From Polytrichum commune (lineage: Eukaryota > Streptophyta > Polytrichopsida > Polytrichales > Polytrichaceae), in NCBI GenBank assembly GCA_950295325.1, contig OX485808.1, positions 20,294,527 to 20,358,526 of the forward strand: a DNA stretch of 64,000 bases, in the 5' to 3' direction. Each line of letters begins with the position of its first letter. The stretch's first letter is position 1. Under the pieces are notes generated by a model. It was not told where the DNA came from. It saw only the letters and a program-made list of their open reading frames with translations, and searched no databases. Shown here piece by piece: positions 37,309 through 49,265 of the stretch. The position numbers and the translations under genes are program-made.

Positions 37309-37808
37309 CACTCTAAACTCCGTAGTATCACACCTCTGGCGACCAAAGTGCACGTGATATTACGGAGTTCTGTAGTGTTAACATGGATGCGTGATACTAT
37401 AGAAGTGGTCTAGCACGTGACACTATGGAATAACACAAAGTGGATGTGAGGACGAGTTGAGTTTGTTTTCCTGTCACTTATTACGTTAGGGTGGTCCATT
37501 TCACTTGGCCTTCCAGGGCGATGTGACGGACGCATGCACCAACATTCAACAAGTGGCCTAAGAAGAAGAAGAAAACGAAGAAGAGTAAGAATAAGAAGGT
37601 GACACTCCGCGTGTTGACACATGGCGCAGTGCGATGATGCGGGTAGACTTCTTGGGTGGTTTGCATTAGTGACAGATCTCGTCGATATAAGGGAGAGAAA
37701 TGTGACAATAAGGAGTGAGGTTTGAACTACGAACATCCGTTCCCTGGGGGTTCAGGATATTAGAGAGTGTGTGACATTATGGAGGTTGATATTACGGAGT
37801 TTAGGGTG
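37309..37808 (-). mobile_element. TA-flanked MITE (family CACCCTAAACTCCGT), copy 2
   Basis: This is a 500-bp copy in the opposite orientation to 27047-27523. The left end is CACTCTAAACTCCGTAGTAT and the right end ATATTACGGAGTTTAGGGTG. TA is present outside the right end only; the left flank is TT. Shared interior words include GACGGACGCATGCACC and CAACATTCAACAAGTGGC (the reverse complement of copy 1). Confidence 0.7.
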
Positions 37809-38983
37809 TATTTGGTTACTTTCCTTAATTGAGCCTGTATGTTTGATTGGTGTGTGGGTTTGGTGAGGATCAAAGAACAAACATTATAAAGACTCGTGTT
37901 TAAAATGGATTGGATATTTTATCAACTACTCTGCACTTGATAATGAACACATTTCTTACTGAGACAACTTAGAGTAGACAAGCCCATTTATGTTAGTTTA
38001 AGCACATTCACATAAGTGTAGTACGTGTGTGATACTTGAGTGAGATTTCACAACTTTGGAAATTGATATCACAACGTTTAACAAAAAAAATCCATAATTT
38101 ATTGTCAAGTTTTGAGATTACTACAAAGTTTTAAAGGCAAGATTCTCTCCCGACCCATATTCATAATATACGTAAGATTTTCGATAATCGGGAGACAAAA
38201 CTTGAGTACGATTAGTGCGCTTTTCTTTTTCAAGGAATCCATATGCATGCTCTTGTAACTTACTGTTCCATCATGCTAGATATGTGACGGCGGCATGTGT
38301 GAAACTTCATGGCTTTAGGGGACTCTATGTATTAAGATCATGGTTTTTTTTTATTGGAAATGGGTTATGTCTAGTCTATATATCTAGTTAAGAAATCAAC
38401 CAAGATGCACTTTTGCTAATCGTAACTAAATCAAGGGAGGTCCGATTTTTGTTGATGCTTCATTGTAGATTTGCTTATGCACCACAATCTTTGTTGTGTA
38501 TATCTAATTGGGTCTTAATCAAATCATCTTCTTAAATGGGCACCGAGATTTGAGTGGTGTGTGGTTATGTGTGGACCTAAGAACATGTATCAAAAAGACA
38601 TGTGTTTAAAAGAGACTGGACTATATGCACAAAATTTCGTCAACCATTATGAGTTTAATAAGGAACATAGTTGGAGGGACCTATATGATCATTTAACGAG
38701 AAATATTGTTTTTCACTTTCATGATGTTTCTCTTTGCATGTTTTGTAAGCTTTGAAAAGTGGGTGCAAAGTGCAAAGTGCATGTTTAAGTCCACTTACCT
38801 TAATAAATAAAAATGTCTTCCTACATGTTGCTTGATGATTCATCCCAATTTTTAAGCTCACTCTCGCCTTGGTTTACCTAAACATTAGCAATCACCCCTA
38901 AAGGTGAGGTTGGATACATTTGCCTAAATGGTTCCCATATCCAATGCACATGTTTATGGGAAAGAATACCCTTTATGTGCTTA

Positions 38984-39363
38984 GGGCAAGGCCAGTGGCA
39001 TGGCACCTGCATCTGCATCTGCTCTTTTTCATCCAAGATGCAGATGCAGGTGCAGGGCCCGGGCCCAGTGATCGCCATTCTTGCAAATCGGGGATGAAAT
39101 TATATCCAGGGTCCAGCCATCTGCCTGCATAACCCTCAGTTATGCATGGTCCCTGCTATCCATATGAGACAAACCCATTTTAGTATAATGACAGATGAGA
39201 CGAGGTACATGCGAGACTAGGGTTTATCCTTTTGTATTTGGGTAGAGGGGGAATTTGGGTAGACGAGTGGGAGGCCTCCCTGCATTTGCATCTCGCATCC
39301 CGGACAGAGGCCACTTTCTATTTCCGGATGCAGATGCAGATGCAGGCATGATTGGGCTTGCTC
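38984..39363. mobile_element. Tourist-like MITE with CATCTG-rich inverted ends
   Basis: The left end GGGCAAGGCCAGTGGCATG, followed by CACCTGCATCTGCATCTG, is an imperfect inversion of the right end CAGATGCAGATGCAGGCATG, followed by ATTGGGCTTGCTC. TTA lies on both sides (38981-38983 and 39364-39366). Inside the left half is a short perfect stem, ACCTGCATCTGCATCT paired with AGATGCAGATGCAGGT. The size is 380 bp, with no coding capacity. Confidence 0.6.
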
Positions 39364-40840
39364 TTAAGAATGCTATGATTGACACAGACATGAGGATTTT
39401 ATGTGGTCATTTGATGAAAAAGAAAATCTTCACTTTGAGTTGTCATACCTTTTTGCATATAAACTCTAAATTTGAAACTTGATACTAACAATCTTTTTTT
39501 AACGCAGTCGCTGCAATTCTTGATCCGATCCAATTGCCAAATTTGTATGTGGAGTTAGAGTTGTCCATGCTACAATGGCTACAATATGCAAGCGTTAATT
39601 GAACACCGATCTTATGCAAATGCTACATTTGAGTGGAATGTGATGTTATATGGCAAGGTTTGTAGTTATAAATAAACACCGAGAAGACATTTAAAAAGAA
39701 GAAGAAGAAGAAGAAGATTGGACTATGTGTTTTAAATTAGTGCAACATTCTAGGGTTCAATAGTTAAAGCAAATGGGATGGCTTATAGTTTGCCCTCAAT
39801 GTATGTTACCTCTATGAGTGTTAATGTTTCTAAACGGGGGTTTATATTTGCCCCCAACTATATAAAGAGGATACATCAGTACTAGTGAGGTAGCATAGCA
39901 TTGACACAAAATGAATAAACAACGTGCATTTTTTTTTGTATGCTTTGCAGTATTTTCAATGTCATCCAACGGGGTTCATGTCTCCTAGAACATAATAATG
40001 TCAAAAGTGCCTAACGTAAGGCGACACCCCAAAGTCGAGTTTTTACCATATACTATTGGCATGTGAGTCCGATCACCATGAAAACTGACGTGAGACTAGC
40101 TACATACCTATACTTAGGTTGCATTGGCACCACATGATGTAATTTATTCTTGTTTCCAAGAAAATGTTGATTTTGTATGTTTGTAAAGGGTGTTGTAGTA
40201 GTACTTTTGGAAGTCAATGTAGCTTGGATTAGAGAACCATCCAGAAGAGATTGGATGATGAGCAGCTCCGGCTAGGAGCAACGAGCCATCCACTTAAAGT
40301 AACATTGGTGCCATTCAATTACTTTTCTTCATCGGACACCTACATGTGATTGGTGTGGTATTCAATGAGCATTAAAGATCAAACACCATATAGTACGTAC
40401 ACACGAATCTTGAAGAATTTTTTTTAAAAAATCCATCCTCGAATTTTATAAATTACACCACACCTTGAACGGTAAACAACTAAATAACACCCACGAACCT
40501 TACTCAAGTTGGTTACCAGTCGTAACCGGTCGGCTCATGGACGGAATTTGGAAAACATGGATGATATTGCACCTCCGTGGATGAAATAGTGTGGCGAGCT
40601 CTGATAACCCCGGCCTTCTGCTTTTGGAAGAGCGATCGGTTATGATTAAGTTATGGTAGAGTAATGTCCAGCCTAGAAATAACAAAGCCAAACTTCCTCC
40701 TGATCATGCCAGTTCCCAAGCCCGAGCCTTCACTTTATTCAGAGAGATCCAGATGTCGCATGACTTTGCCAGATGCCACGTGTCCGTTTCCCAAAGGATC
40801 GAACGGATTTCCACAAATCCCAGGATAACTTAACTTATTA

Positions 40841-41814
40841 GGGCCACTTCACACACGAGCCAAGGGCCGTGACCATGAGATTGTGAGAGCCCAAAAGAAA
40901 GCGTCCAAAGGCCGTCCCAACACACCTCCAAAATCACGTAGTAGTGTGGTCACGGACCCTCAAGCGTAGTGTGAAGTCATATGTGACCGGGCCCTCAACC
41001 AAATGCTATTTCAATGAATTTTTATTCATGTGGGTCCTCACACATGATAGAATAAAATAAATCAACAGTTATGAGCGTTAGGAGTGCCATGGTCTCCTGG
41101 TTTTGTGTTAGGCCTACCTCCGAGAGGTGGCTTTTGAAAATAGTCCAAGTGACCGTGAAACATGATCCATTCGGTGCCATTCAGGAATCCATGTAGACTT
41201 TACATCCATCTTGCATTCAAATACTCCCTTGGTGCCTCAAGCGTAGTGTGAAGCGAACTTGGACCGGATATGTCCTTTCCACCAATGAGAGTGCTTGAAG
41301 TGAGGTGGTCACGGGCCACTTCACACACGACACTGAGAGCCCGTGACCACCTCACTTCAAGCACTCTCATTGGTGGAGAAGGCGGACCCGGTCCAAGTTC
41401 GCTTCACACCACGCTTGAGGCACCAAGGGGGGAGTATGTGAATGCAAGATGCATGTAAAGTCTACATGGATTCCTACATGGCATCGATTGGATCGTGTTT
41501 CATGGTCACTTGGACTATTTTCAAAAATCGCCTCTTGGAGGTAGGCTTAACACAAAACCGGGAGACCATAGCACTTCGACTACTTATAACCGTTGATTTA
41601 TTCTATTTTATCATGTTTGAGGATCCGCACGAATAGAAATTCATTGAAATAGCATTTGGTTGAGGGTCCAGTTACATATGATTTCAAACTACACTTGAAG
41701 ATTTGTGACCACATTATGTGATTTTGGAGGTGACTTGGGACATTCTTTGGACACTTTATTTTGGGCTCTCACAATTGCATGGTCACGGCTCTTGAATCGT
41801 GTGTGAAGTGGCCC
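40841..41814. mobile_element. 974-bp fold-back element with arms of about 475 bp
   Basis: The left arm (40841-41315) and right arm (41340-41814) are alignable reverse complements around a loop of about 24 bases. The outer ends read GGGCCACTTCACACACGA and TCGTGTGTGAAGTGGCCC. The inner ends read GCTTGAAGTGAGGTGGTCAC and GTGACCACCTCACTTCAAGC. Each arm resembles the MITE family at 11993-12488 and 14206-14707, and another GGGCCACTTCACACACGA end lies at the centre. The element therefore looks like two family members joined head to head. TTA precedes it and TAA follows. It has no coding capacity. Confidence 0.85.
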
Positions 41815-42032
41815 TAAGGGCCCTTGAACATCATACAAAGGCCGTACCATGGCAAATAAAAGTCCAATTTTGCAATAGATGGGCCCTCAAGCTTCGTGTA
41901 AAGTGAAAGTGGATGAAAACACATTTTATGAACAACATGAAATAGTAGGTATGGACCCCACACCATGGCAATATAATGATTCTAGGAGCAATGACAATTT
42001 AATCGGTTGTCATGGCTCCCAATTTTGAATTA

Positions 42033-42360
42033 GGGCTACTTCACACACGAGCTAAGGACCACGACCATGTAATTGCGAGGGCCCTTGATTCTCATCCACT
42101 GACATAGTTTGCAAAAGATTGCATCACGCCTACCTCTTGGAGATAGGCCCAATGCAAATTCCGACGTACCGTGAAACATTGTTTATAGTTTGCCATGTAG
42201 GAATTCATGTAGATTTGTTTTATCCATGGTACTTTCTTTGGACCCTTAGACCTTCACCTTCTAGTGCGAAGTGAACTTGGACGGTCTCAGCCTTTCCGAC
42301 CAACGAGAGACCTTAGAATGCAATGCCCACGGGCGTTCAATCTCGTGTCTGAAGTAGCCC
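42033..42360. mobile_element. Tourist-like MITE (family GGGCCACTTC), short copy
   Basis: It starts GGGCTACTTCACACACGAG and ends CTCGTGTCTGAAGTAGCCC, inverted ends of about 19 bp. The interior shares words such as GAAACATTGTTT and ACCAACGAGAGA with the longer copies. The flanks are TTA and TCA, so the target duplication is not exact. More fragments of the same family lie at 41815-41930 and 42410-42600. Confidence 0.6.
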
Positions 42361-43333
42361 TCATACCCACCTTGTTTTCTTCTTCTTATGGTCCTAATGT
42401 AGTATCCAATAGACCATAAAACATCATCCACTTGGTGTTACGTAGAACGCCATGTAGATGTTTCATCCACTCAAAGCTCTTCTGATCCTTCAGACCTTCA
42501 AGATCTAGCGTAACGTGAACTTGGACCGTCTCCAACTTCTCAACCGATCACACAATTTGCATTCCAAGCGTCAAAGAGCCCTCAAGCTCAAGTGTGAAAG
42601 TGGACCAAACTTACACACGGTTGATCGAATCCACTTAGGCCCAAGGACGAATTCCCTGATATTCTCTCCACATGTGCACCTTGAATTCTCGGGGTTAATG
42701 AGCTACTCATTAATACGATCCATCACGGGCCCGGTCGAAACCCATGGAGTCGATCGATTCGGGGGACTATATTTAGGGACCTTTTTGCCGAGAGGTCCTT
42801 ATTAGGTGTCCCAAGATAAATACAAGCGCCCTAATTGGGAGCTTGAGATTTTCCCCCTTGCCGATCACCCCCCGGATTGGCATTCTCGCCACCAAAGTAG
42901 GGCTCGGGCCCTTCAATGTGCCGGCAATGGGACGAAGCTAGCTTTCGTTCGAGCCCCCTTTGCCCCCTTGCAATTTGCCGTCATGTGGGCGGCCGTCCTC
43001 GGATTTGGTGGTATCTGATAGAAAGGTGTTTGGGTGAGGTGGATAAGACCTCCGCTAGTGGACGAGCCCCCCCCCCCCCCCCCCCACCTTTTAGTGCACA
43101 TAGTTAGCGGGGTTTTGTTAACCCGGGCTCGGTCCTTGAGCTGGAGCGTTGCGTCTTATTAGCATTCCGGGAGCTTAAGTTTTGCACGGGCTTAATAAAA
43201 ACCCCTTGTGGTCATGGCATCTCTTTAGGTCTCGGACTCTCGTGTGTTGTAGCTTTGCAACTATTATTGTCCGTCCTAGTAGCGAGGGAATAGCATTCCT
43301 TTGCAGTTACGGGTTATTTTTGTGTGTTGAATA

Positions 43334-43691
43334 CACCCTAACCTCCGTAATGTCACCCTTCATAATGTCACTCCCTTTCTTATATCCTGAAACCCTAAGG
43401 AACGGGTGTGCGCGGTTTCAATCTCCCTCCTTTGTTGTTACGTTTGTCTCCCACGTATCACATGTTTTGGCGTCAAAATAATCGACTAGAAAGTTCAAAC
43501 CACATGCTCGCATACATCATGTTGTCGTCGTTTTCGTTAGTGGCATTATTGCAATGTTGACTTTGTATTGTTTCATAATGTCACATGCTACACTAGTCTC
43601 TATTATCATGCATCCATGTTAACACTACATACCTCTTTAATATCACGTGCATTTTGGTTGGCAAGGGCGTGATATCAGGGAGGTTTGAGTG
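43334..43691 (+). mobile_element. TA-flanked MITE (family CACCCTAAACTCCGT), copy 3
   Basis: This 358-bp copy starts CACCCTAACCTCCGTAATGT, ends ATCAGGGAGGTTTGAGTG and is flanked by TA on both sides. It is shorter than the other two copies because the middle part is deleted, but it shares CATAATGTCACATGCTACAC with copy 1. Confidence 0.7.
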
Positions 43692-43693
43692 TA

Positions 43694-46216
43694 CCATTGT
43701 CTACCAAGTAAGTTATTTCCTTATGTTCCTTGAAGCACATATCGTAACATTAGTGAGTATTGACATGATGGTCTCTTTCGTGATAAGCTTTGATAATTTA
43801 TAGTTGCTTGTCAAAAAGTTCACAACACACAGTTCGAGTGCTCCCCATGAAAGGGGAATCACGGAATCACGGAATCACGGAATCAAAGGGGGGTTATGCT
43901 CATGTGATACATGGTCATGCCGAACACAACCAAGGAGCCGTGTAGTTTTGTGATTACATTGGATTTAATAAATAGTATGGACATTGGATTTATTATGACT
44001 TACCCTATGTGTGGCCCATAATATACATCACATGCATGAAAATAATGTCATTTGATGCATATTCAGGTAGATATGGACATATACAAAAATAAATTGAAAA
44101 TAAACAACATGCCACAAACCAAAGCCAAAATATATTTGGATAACTGTCTCTTTTTTTGGGCACAAATTGAGAAAACCAATTGCAAAAGAAACCCATAATA
44201 CAACCAACCTAGACAAGCTAACGTAGCCCGAGTGGAAATCAAGAAATGATGCTCATCTTAAGAATATACTTGGATTTATTATTATCTCAAGTATATGGAT
44301 AAATATGTCATAATATTAGTTAGCCATTGCGTCCCACACCCTTCACACATGCAGGGGGAACAATAAAAGGTTGGCAAGATTGACTCATTGATTTTCGGGC
44401 CATGGGTTAATCTCACCTGGCATACATGCCCAACATGTCTAGTCACCCACGTGGGGCCCTCGGCAACAAACATACTAAAATTGCAACCAATCAAAAATCA
44501 CAATCTAGTTAATAAATCATTTTCTACAATGTACATTTGGTATTGTAAATTTAGACTGGGATGTGGTCTGATTTTGCTCAAAGTGAGTTATTTGTCATGC
44601 CCTCCTACTTTCCCCTCTTTCTTCTCCTAGGTTGGGAGTTACTTGAATGCACACTAATTTCATTTTCATATGATCATCATGCACCTAGAATGTAGACCTC
44701 TGATGTTAAATGACGTGCACCCACAATATCATCCATAATGTTCTCATGTTTGACATAACCTCAATTGCATGGACCACAATTTAATTATAAGTGATATAAT
44801 TGTTTATGTCATTTGGGATATTATATTATTTTCAATCATTGCTTCTACAAGAATGCGTAACTCTATGGTAACCCATAGGGACAAATTAGTGTGCTTATTC
44901 TCACTAATTTGTGGACTTGATTGCAAGTAGATTCGTGAATTTTGGCCGCACGAGTCATTTTCAATATTCAAATACATTATGATTATAATTTACTACGGTG
45001 TTGATAAATTTATCTACATGGAATGGTAGTCACATGACACTACCAAGTGGGCATGTGTATGCATTTTATAAATGTTTGAAAAGGTGTTTGTACTTGATTT
45101 TAATATTTCATTATAAACTGATGTTTGAAACACAATCATTTTGTAGTAAAGGAATATTTACAATGTATTCGAGCACTTCAAAGGCCATATGGAAATGTTG
45201 ATGATGATCTTTAAAAAAAAAAGTAAAATGAAAAGGAACATTAGTGTGGTACATTGATGTGCGATGCCCATCCACAACTTGCTGCCCATGCTCAACTTTT
45301 TGGAATCATTGAATAGAGACTATGTGGACATTTGATAAGCTACAAGTGATAAAATAAGCTTTCAAGGCATCCACATATGGACATATAGGCTTACCATGTA
45401 GGGGGGCGTTACCATTGCCATTCCGTGTCACTTCATCGTCTAAACAATGCGTAAATATTTTCTCAAATTAGTAGTGAAAAACGTGAAGCCCATGAAAACA
45501 AAGTATGTTATACAAACGGCCCCGTGACTCAAAAATAAACTTGTCATTCACACACATGTAGGGCTTGGAGTCCAGGGCTTGACACCTACCTCTTTGAGTT
45601 GAACCCCCATCATTATTACCAAGGTAAAGCGAGTTTAGTAAAAACATGACATGCCAATGAGGTTGTGGTTTATTCGTCTCAAGTATATCCCCACATAATA
45701 ATGTAGGACCTATGATGCTACTTTTAGGGTCACTTCTTAAAGTAAATGTACATATGTAGTAGTAATATTACATGCGTTTTCACCTCATGTAAGAGTGGTA
45801 GAGGCCCAACTCAAGCAAGTGGACGTCTAGCCCTAGCCTAGGCTTGTAGGGGCGCTACCATTACCATTGCTTACCATTCCGTGTCATTTCATCTCCTAAA
45901 CAAGACTTAAATATGTTAATAATACACTAGATATTCTGTTGAGTGTCAAAAGGTATTTTATGTCATTGTATAACTTTTCTAAAACACTACCTAAGTACTA
46001 TCATTTCAACTTACTTTTGGCTCATCCCAATGCCACCTATTGAATCAAAGTTTGGTAGTATTCAACATCCCAAGATTTACGTAATGATTTATTATCATGG
46101 ATAATTGAAACTTGGTTGAAAAATCACTTAGTAAGTGCTAGTATTTGCAACATTGTAAATCTACATTGCCCAACATTTTCTCAATAAAAAATGATAAATA
46201 ATGTTAGCTTTACAAT
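43694..46216. other. gene-free stretch
   Basis: AT-rich sequence with a short tandem array of AATCACGG (about 43857-43885). No open frame of recognisable kind and no element ends were seen. A repeated 'gggcgttaccattgccattccgtgtcacttcat' theme at 45400 and 45850 marks a small dispersed duplication. Confidence 0.4.
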
Positions 46217-46219
46217 TTA

Positions 46220-46590
46220 GGGCCAATTCACATAGGGTCCCAAGTCCCACTCTCGTTGTCGAGTCCCAACTTGTGAGCCTCAAGAAGCCGTTAAAATCTT
46301 GTTTATTATCATTGAAGTCGGATGTTTATTAATTTATGTAAAAATAATTGCGCAACTTGCGTTGAGAGTTGGGTCTTGCTTTTTGCTTGACCCAGCTCTC
46401 AACATAAGTCCCAAGCCTCACCTCCAAAAAGTGTTGCCATGTAGGCATCCATGTCATACTTGGGAGTTAGGACTTGGGATCTTGTGTGAAGCAGTAAGTC
46501 CCATCTTCCATGCTCTCAACGGCTGAGATTGCATGGATTGACCTCAAGTGACTTGGGACTTAGGACTTGAGACCATGTGTGAACCAACCC
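46220..46590 (+). mobile_element. Tourist-like MITE (family GGTTGGTTCACA), copy 2
   Basis: This 371-bp element starts GGGCCAATTCACATAGGG and ends ATGTGTGAACCAACCC. TTA lies on both sides (46217-46219 and 46591-46593). It aligns along its length with 27935-28297. Confidence 0.8.
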
Positions 46591-46968
46591 TTACGGAATT
46601 GGCGACACCAAATACACTATTTAGTGTAGTGGGCGACGTGAAGCCCGTAAAAACAAAACAAAGCACCTCGCACGAAATGGAAAATGGGCAATTGGGCCCA
46701 CACACAAAAGCTAGGTCTCATGAGTGCATGCTTACACATTTAGCTTGGTGGGCCCCACCTGACAACCCCAAAGAATCTCAATCTCTCTCTTTAAGTTTAA
46801 AATATGCTTAATGACCCACCCCACCCATGCGTTTCTAGGCGTCTATTTCTAGCCGCCACATGCCGCAGCCGCCACTGGCACCCACCCACCCCACCCTCCC
46901 TCTGTTTCTCTCTCTCTCCCTCTCTCCCTCTCTCCCTCTCTCCCCCCCTTCTCCCAAATCCACACTGA

Positions 46969-47145
46969 ATGAAATCAGATCTGGCCGATCTTTCATTCGA
47001 TCGATTCCTGGAGGCCCGCAAAATTGCGGGGAGGTTCACGTCCGGTGGTGGTGTTGCATCCAAGGTCGTGAACAATGTTCCAGTTTGGATCACGGGAGAC
47101 TTTTTGGTGGTCGAAATGCAGCTCGCAGGTGCGGAACGAATTTGA
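46969..47145 (+). CDS. short open frame, possible upstream exon or uORF, 58 aa
   Basis: The frame starts MKSDLADLSFDRFLEARKIA and ends at TGA. It lies directly downstream of the CT-rich leader tract and has a protein-like composition. I do not recognise it. It may be an upstream open frame in the PMI1 leader, the first exon of another transcript, or chance. Confidence 0.25.
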   Translation: MKSDLADLSFDRFLEARKIAGRFTSGGGVASKVVNNVPVWITGDFLVVEMQLAGAERI

Positions 47146-47219
47146 TGGTTGATGTTGGGAAGAAGTATTCGGCATTTCTCTTAAAACCCCGCCATGATGA
47201 TCCCGAAGAATGACATTTT

Positions 47220-48110
47220 TTAGTTGCATTCGCCGACCTTTGCTCGGAAGCTGAATCCACCAACAGCTCACAAGTGTTTTTTTTTGGGTTTTTTCTCTCT
47301 TGTTTGATCCTCCCACATGTTGATGTGCGCTGAAATCATCCTCTCTGGAAGTTGAGAAGAAGAATTTGGCCTTTTTACTACTCCTTTTGCGATTTTGGAT
47401 GAATGATTAAGTTGGGTGCATTCTTCGACCTTTGTTTGGTCATGCAGAGAACGATAATAGCTGAATCCAACAGCAACTCACAAGTAATCTTTTTGGTTAT
47501 ATGTATTTTTTCATGTTTTAATTTTTTTAATTTTTTGACATTTTGATCTGCTTCGCAATATTCCTCCCTGGTTGTTGGGAAGTAGAATGTTTTATTTATT
47601 ATTATTATTATCTATAAAGAAATTCCTGTCGTAACGATCCTGAAGAATGAACAAGAAGTTGTATTGGATTCGCCGACCTCTGTTTGTTCAGGAAGAAAAT
47701 GATGGAAGCTGAACCCAAGTGCTTACGAGCATTTTTGAGTTTATTTCTTCAATGTTTTTGACGTGTTGATGTGCTCGGATGTCACTCTCTCTGGGAGTTG
47801 GTAAGAACAATTTAGCTTTTTCTTTTCTTAATCGTATCGTGATTTCTGATTGCTGAAGTCCTTGTAGAGCATTCATTCGCTGACCTTCTGTTCAGTAGTA
47901 GACGATGGAAGCTATATCCCTGCAGTTCAAAAGTGGTTTTTGAGTTTTTTTTCACATGTGGATTGTGCTGTGAAATCAACCATTCGCAGTGGGAGTTGGG
48001 AACTTTGGCCATTTTCTTAACCCTGTCGTGATGATCCTGAAGAATGAACAAGAACTTATAGTGCATTCGCCGACCTTCTTTTGGTTCAGGAAGCAGATGA
48101 TGGCGGTCAT
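47220..48110 (+). repeat. degenerate tandem repeat of about 200 bp, five copies
   Basis: A block beginning with a word like GCATTCGCCGACCTTTGTTTG, then 'ggaagctgaatcc', then 'ctcacaagtg', then a T-rich part and 'gggagttgggaa', returns at about 47229, 47421, 47667, 47875 and 48064. Spacing varies from about 190 to 245 bp, and the units have diverged. Confidence 0.7.
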
Positions 48111-49265
48111 TTCTTTCTTCTACGGGGATGGTTAGGAGGTTAGGAAGGAAAGAACCACAATACGCAGAAATGGAGACATGAGAGAAGTCTTTGCAGTGCT
48201 GGCCCAGATTGGGAGCTTAGGTTTTTTAGTTGATGTTACTACGCAATTTGAAGGATGGGAAATTCCGGTTTAGTAGCTTGAATTTGAGTTGGGGAGCTGT
48301 GATGATGGTTTTCTTGAACGAGGGTTAACCCTGTGATCTCCAAAAGACGTGATCAATTGACCATGGATGAGATGAGAAGAGAAGAGAATGGAAGAGCGTA
48401 AGGGTCCCTGGAAGTTTTAGCTCTATTAGGAATCTCTGTAATCGTAAGCATCTCACAAAAGTTACTTGGAATATACACCTCCCATGGTGATTGAAAATGT
48501 GAGTGCTATCTCATCATTCTGCAGAGCAATTAAGTTCTTCACTTCCACATGAATGTGAGAAAGGTACCTACTTAAAACAGAGAAGTGGGCAGGGCGTGTG
48601 AACCGTTTAGAGTACTTGATGCTGTTTATGTGTCAAGGCCTTGTCTTATGCTTTGGTTGAGTTTTGCAGATACGGATGTAAAGAATAATGGAATTTCGGT
48701 TTCAAAGGATCATCCCTGAGGAAGGAAGGAAGGAGGGTATTAAGCTCAAATTAACGCCGATGGAGGGCATGGAGGAAATGCAAAGAGGCCAGTAGATGTT
48801 AATTTTTGTTATATTCCATAATGAACTTATCATTATCACACGCAAGCAAGCCCCAGAACCAGCCAGGCATAATGGCGAAGAAGCAGGCTCGCTGCAGCAA
48901 TGATTCCAGACTTCGGTAGGCGCAAATTACACATGAAGGGTCACATGACCTCCAACCTCAGTTGCCAGATCTGTGGACTTACCATCAAGGAGAACGAAGA
49001 AGCTTCGGATGTAGTGACTACTCATTCATTTTCTCATTCTTCAATTCTTTCTTTCTTCCTTCCATTTGCCATTGCCATTTGCACACGGTGATGATAATCG
49101 ATCTATGAGGCTTCTTAATTGGGGACAACAACACAGTGACTACTCATCAGGTGTAGGAGGCTGGGAGATTGATTTATCCATCCTTTCGTTCATTTCTTTC
49201 TTTCTCTCGTTTGCATTCGCACATGGTGGTGGTGATGATGATGACCAATCTATGAGGCTTCTTAA

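Larger units (their letters stand above)
46797..49265 (+). promoter_or_regulatory. probable promoter/5' leader region of PMI1
   Basis: The region starts with a CT-rich tract (46902-46950) of the kind common in plant 5' untranslated leaders. It runs without other recognisable genes to the PMI1 start codon. It contains five degenerate copies of a unit of about 190-245 bp (47220-48110) and a duplicated segment next to the start codon (49017-49265). A donor/acceptor pair for a leader intron cannot be placed with confidence; TTTTGCAG at 48663-48670 is one possible acceptor. The promoter proper cannot be separated from leader sequence by eye. Confidence 0.45.
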
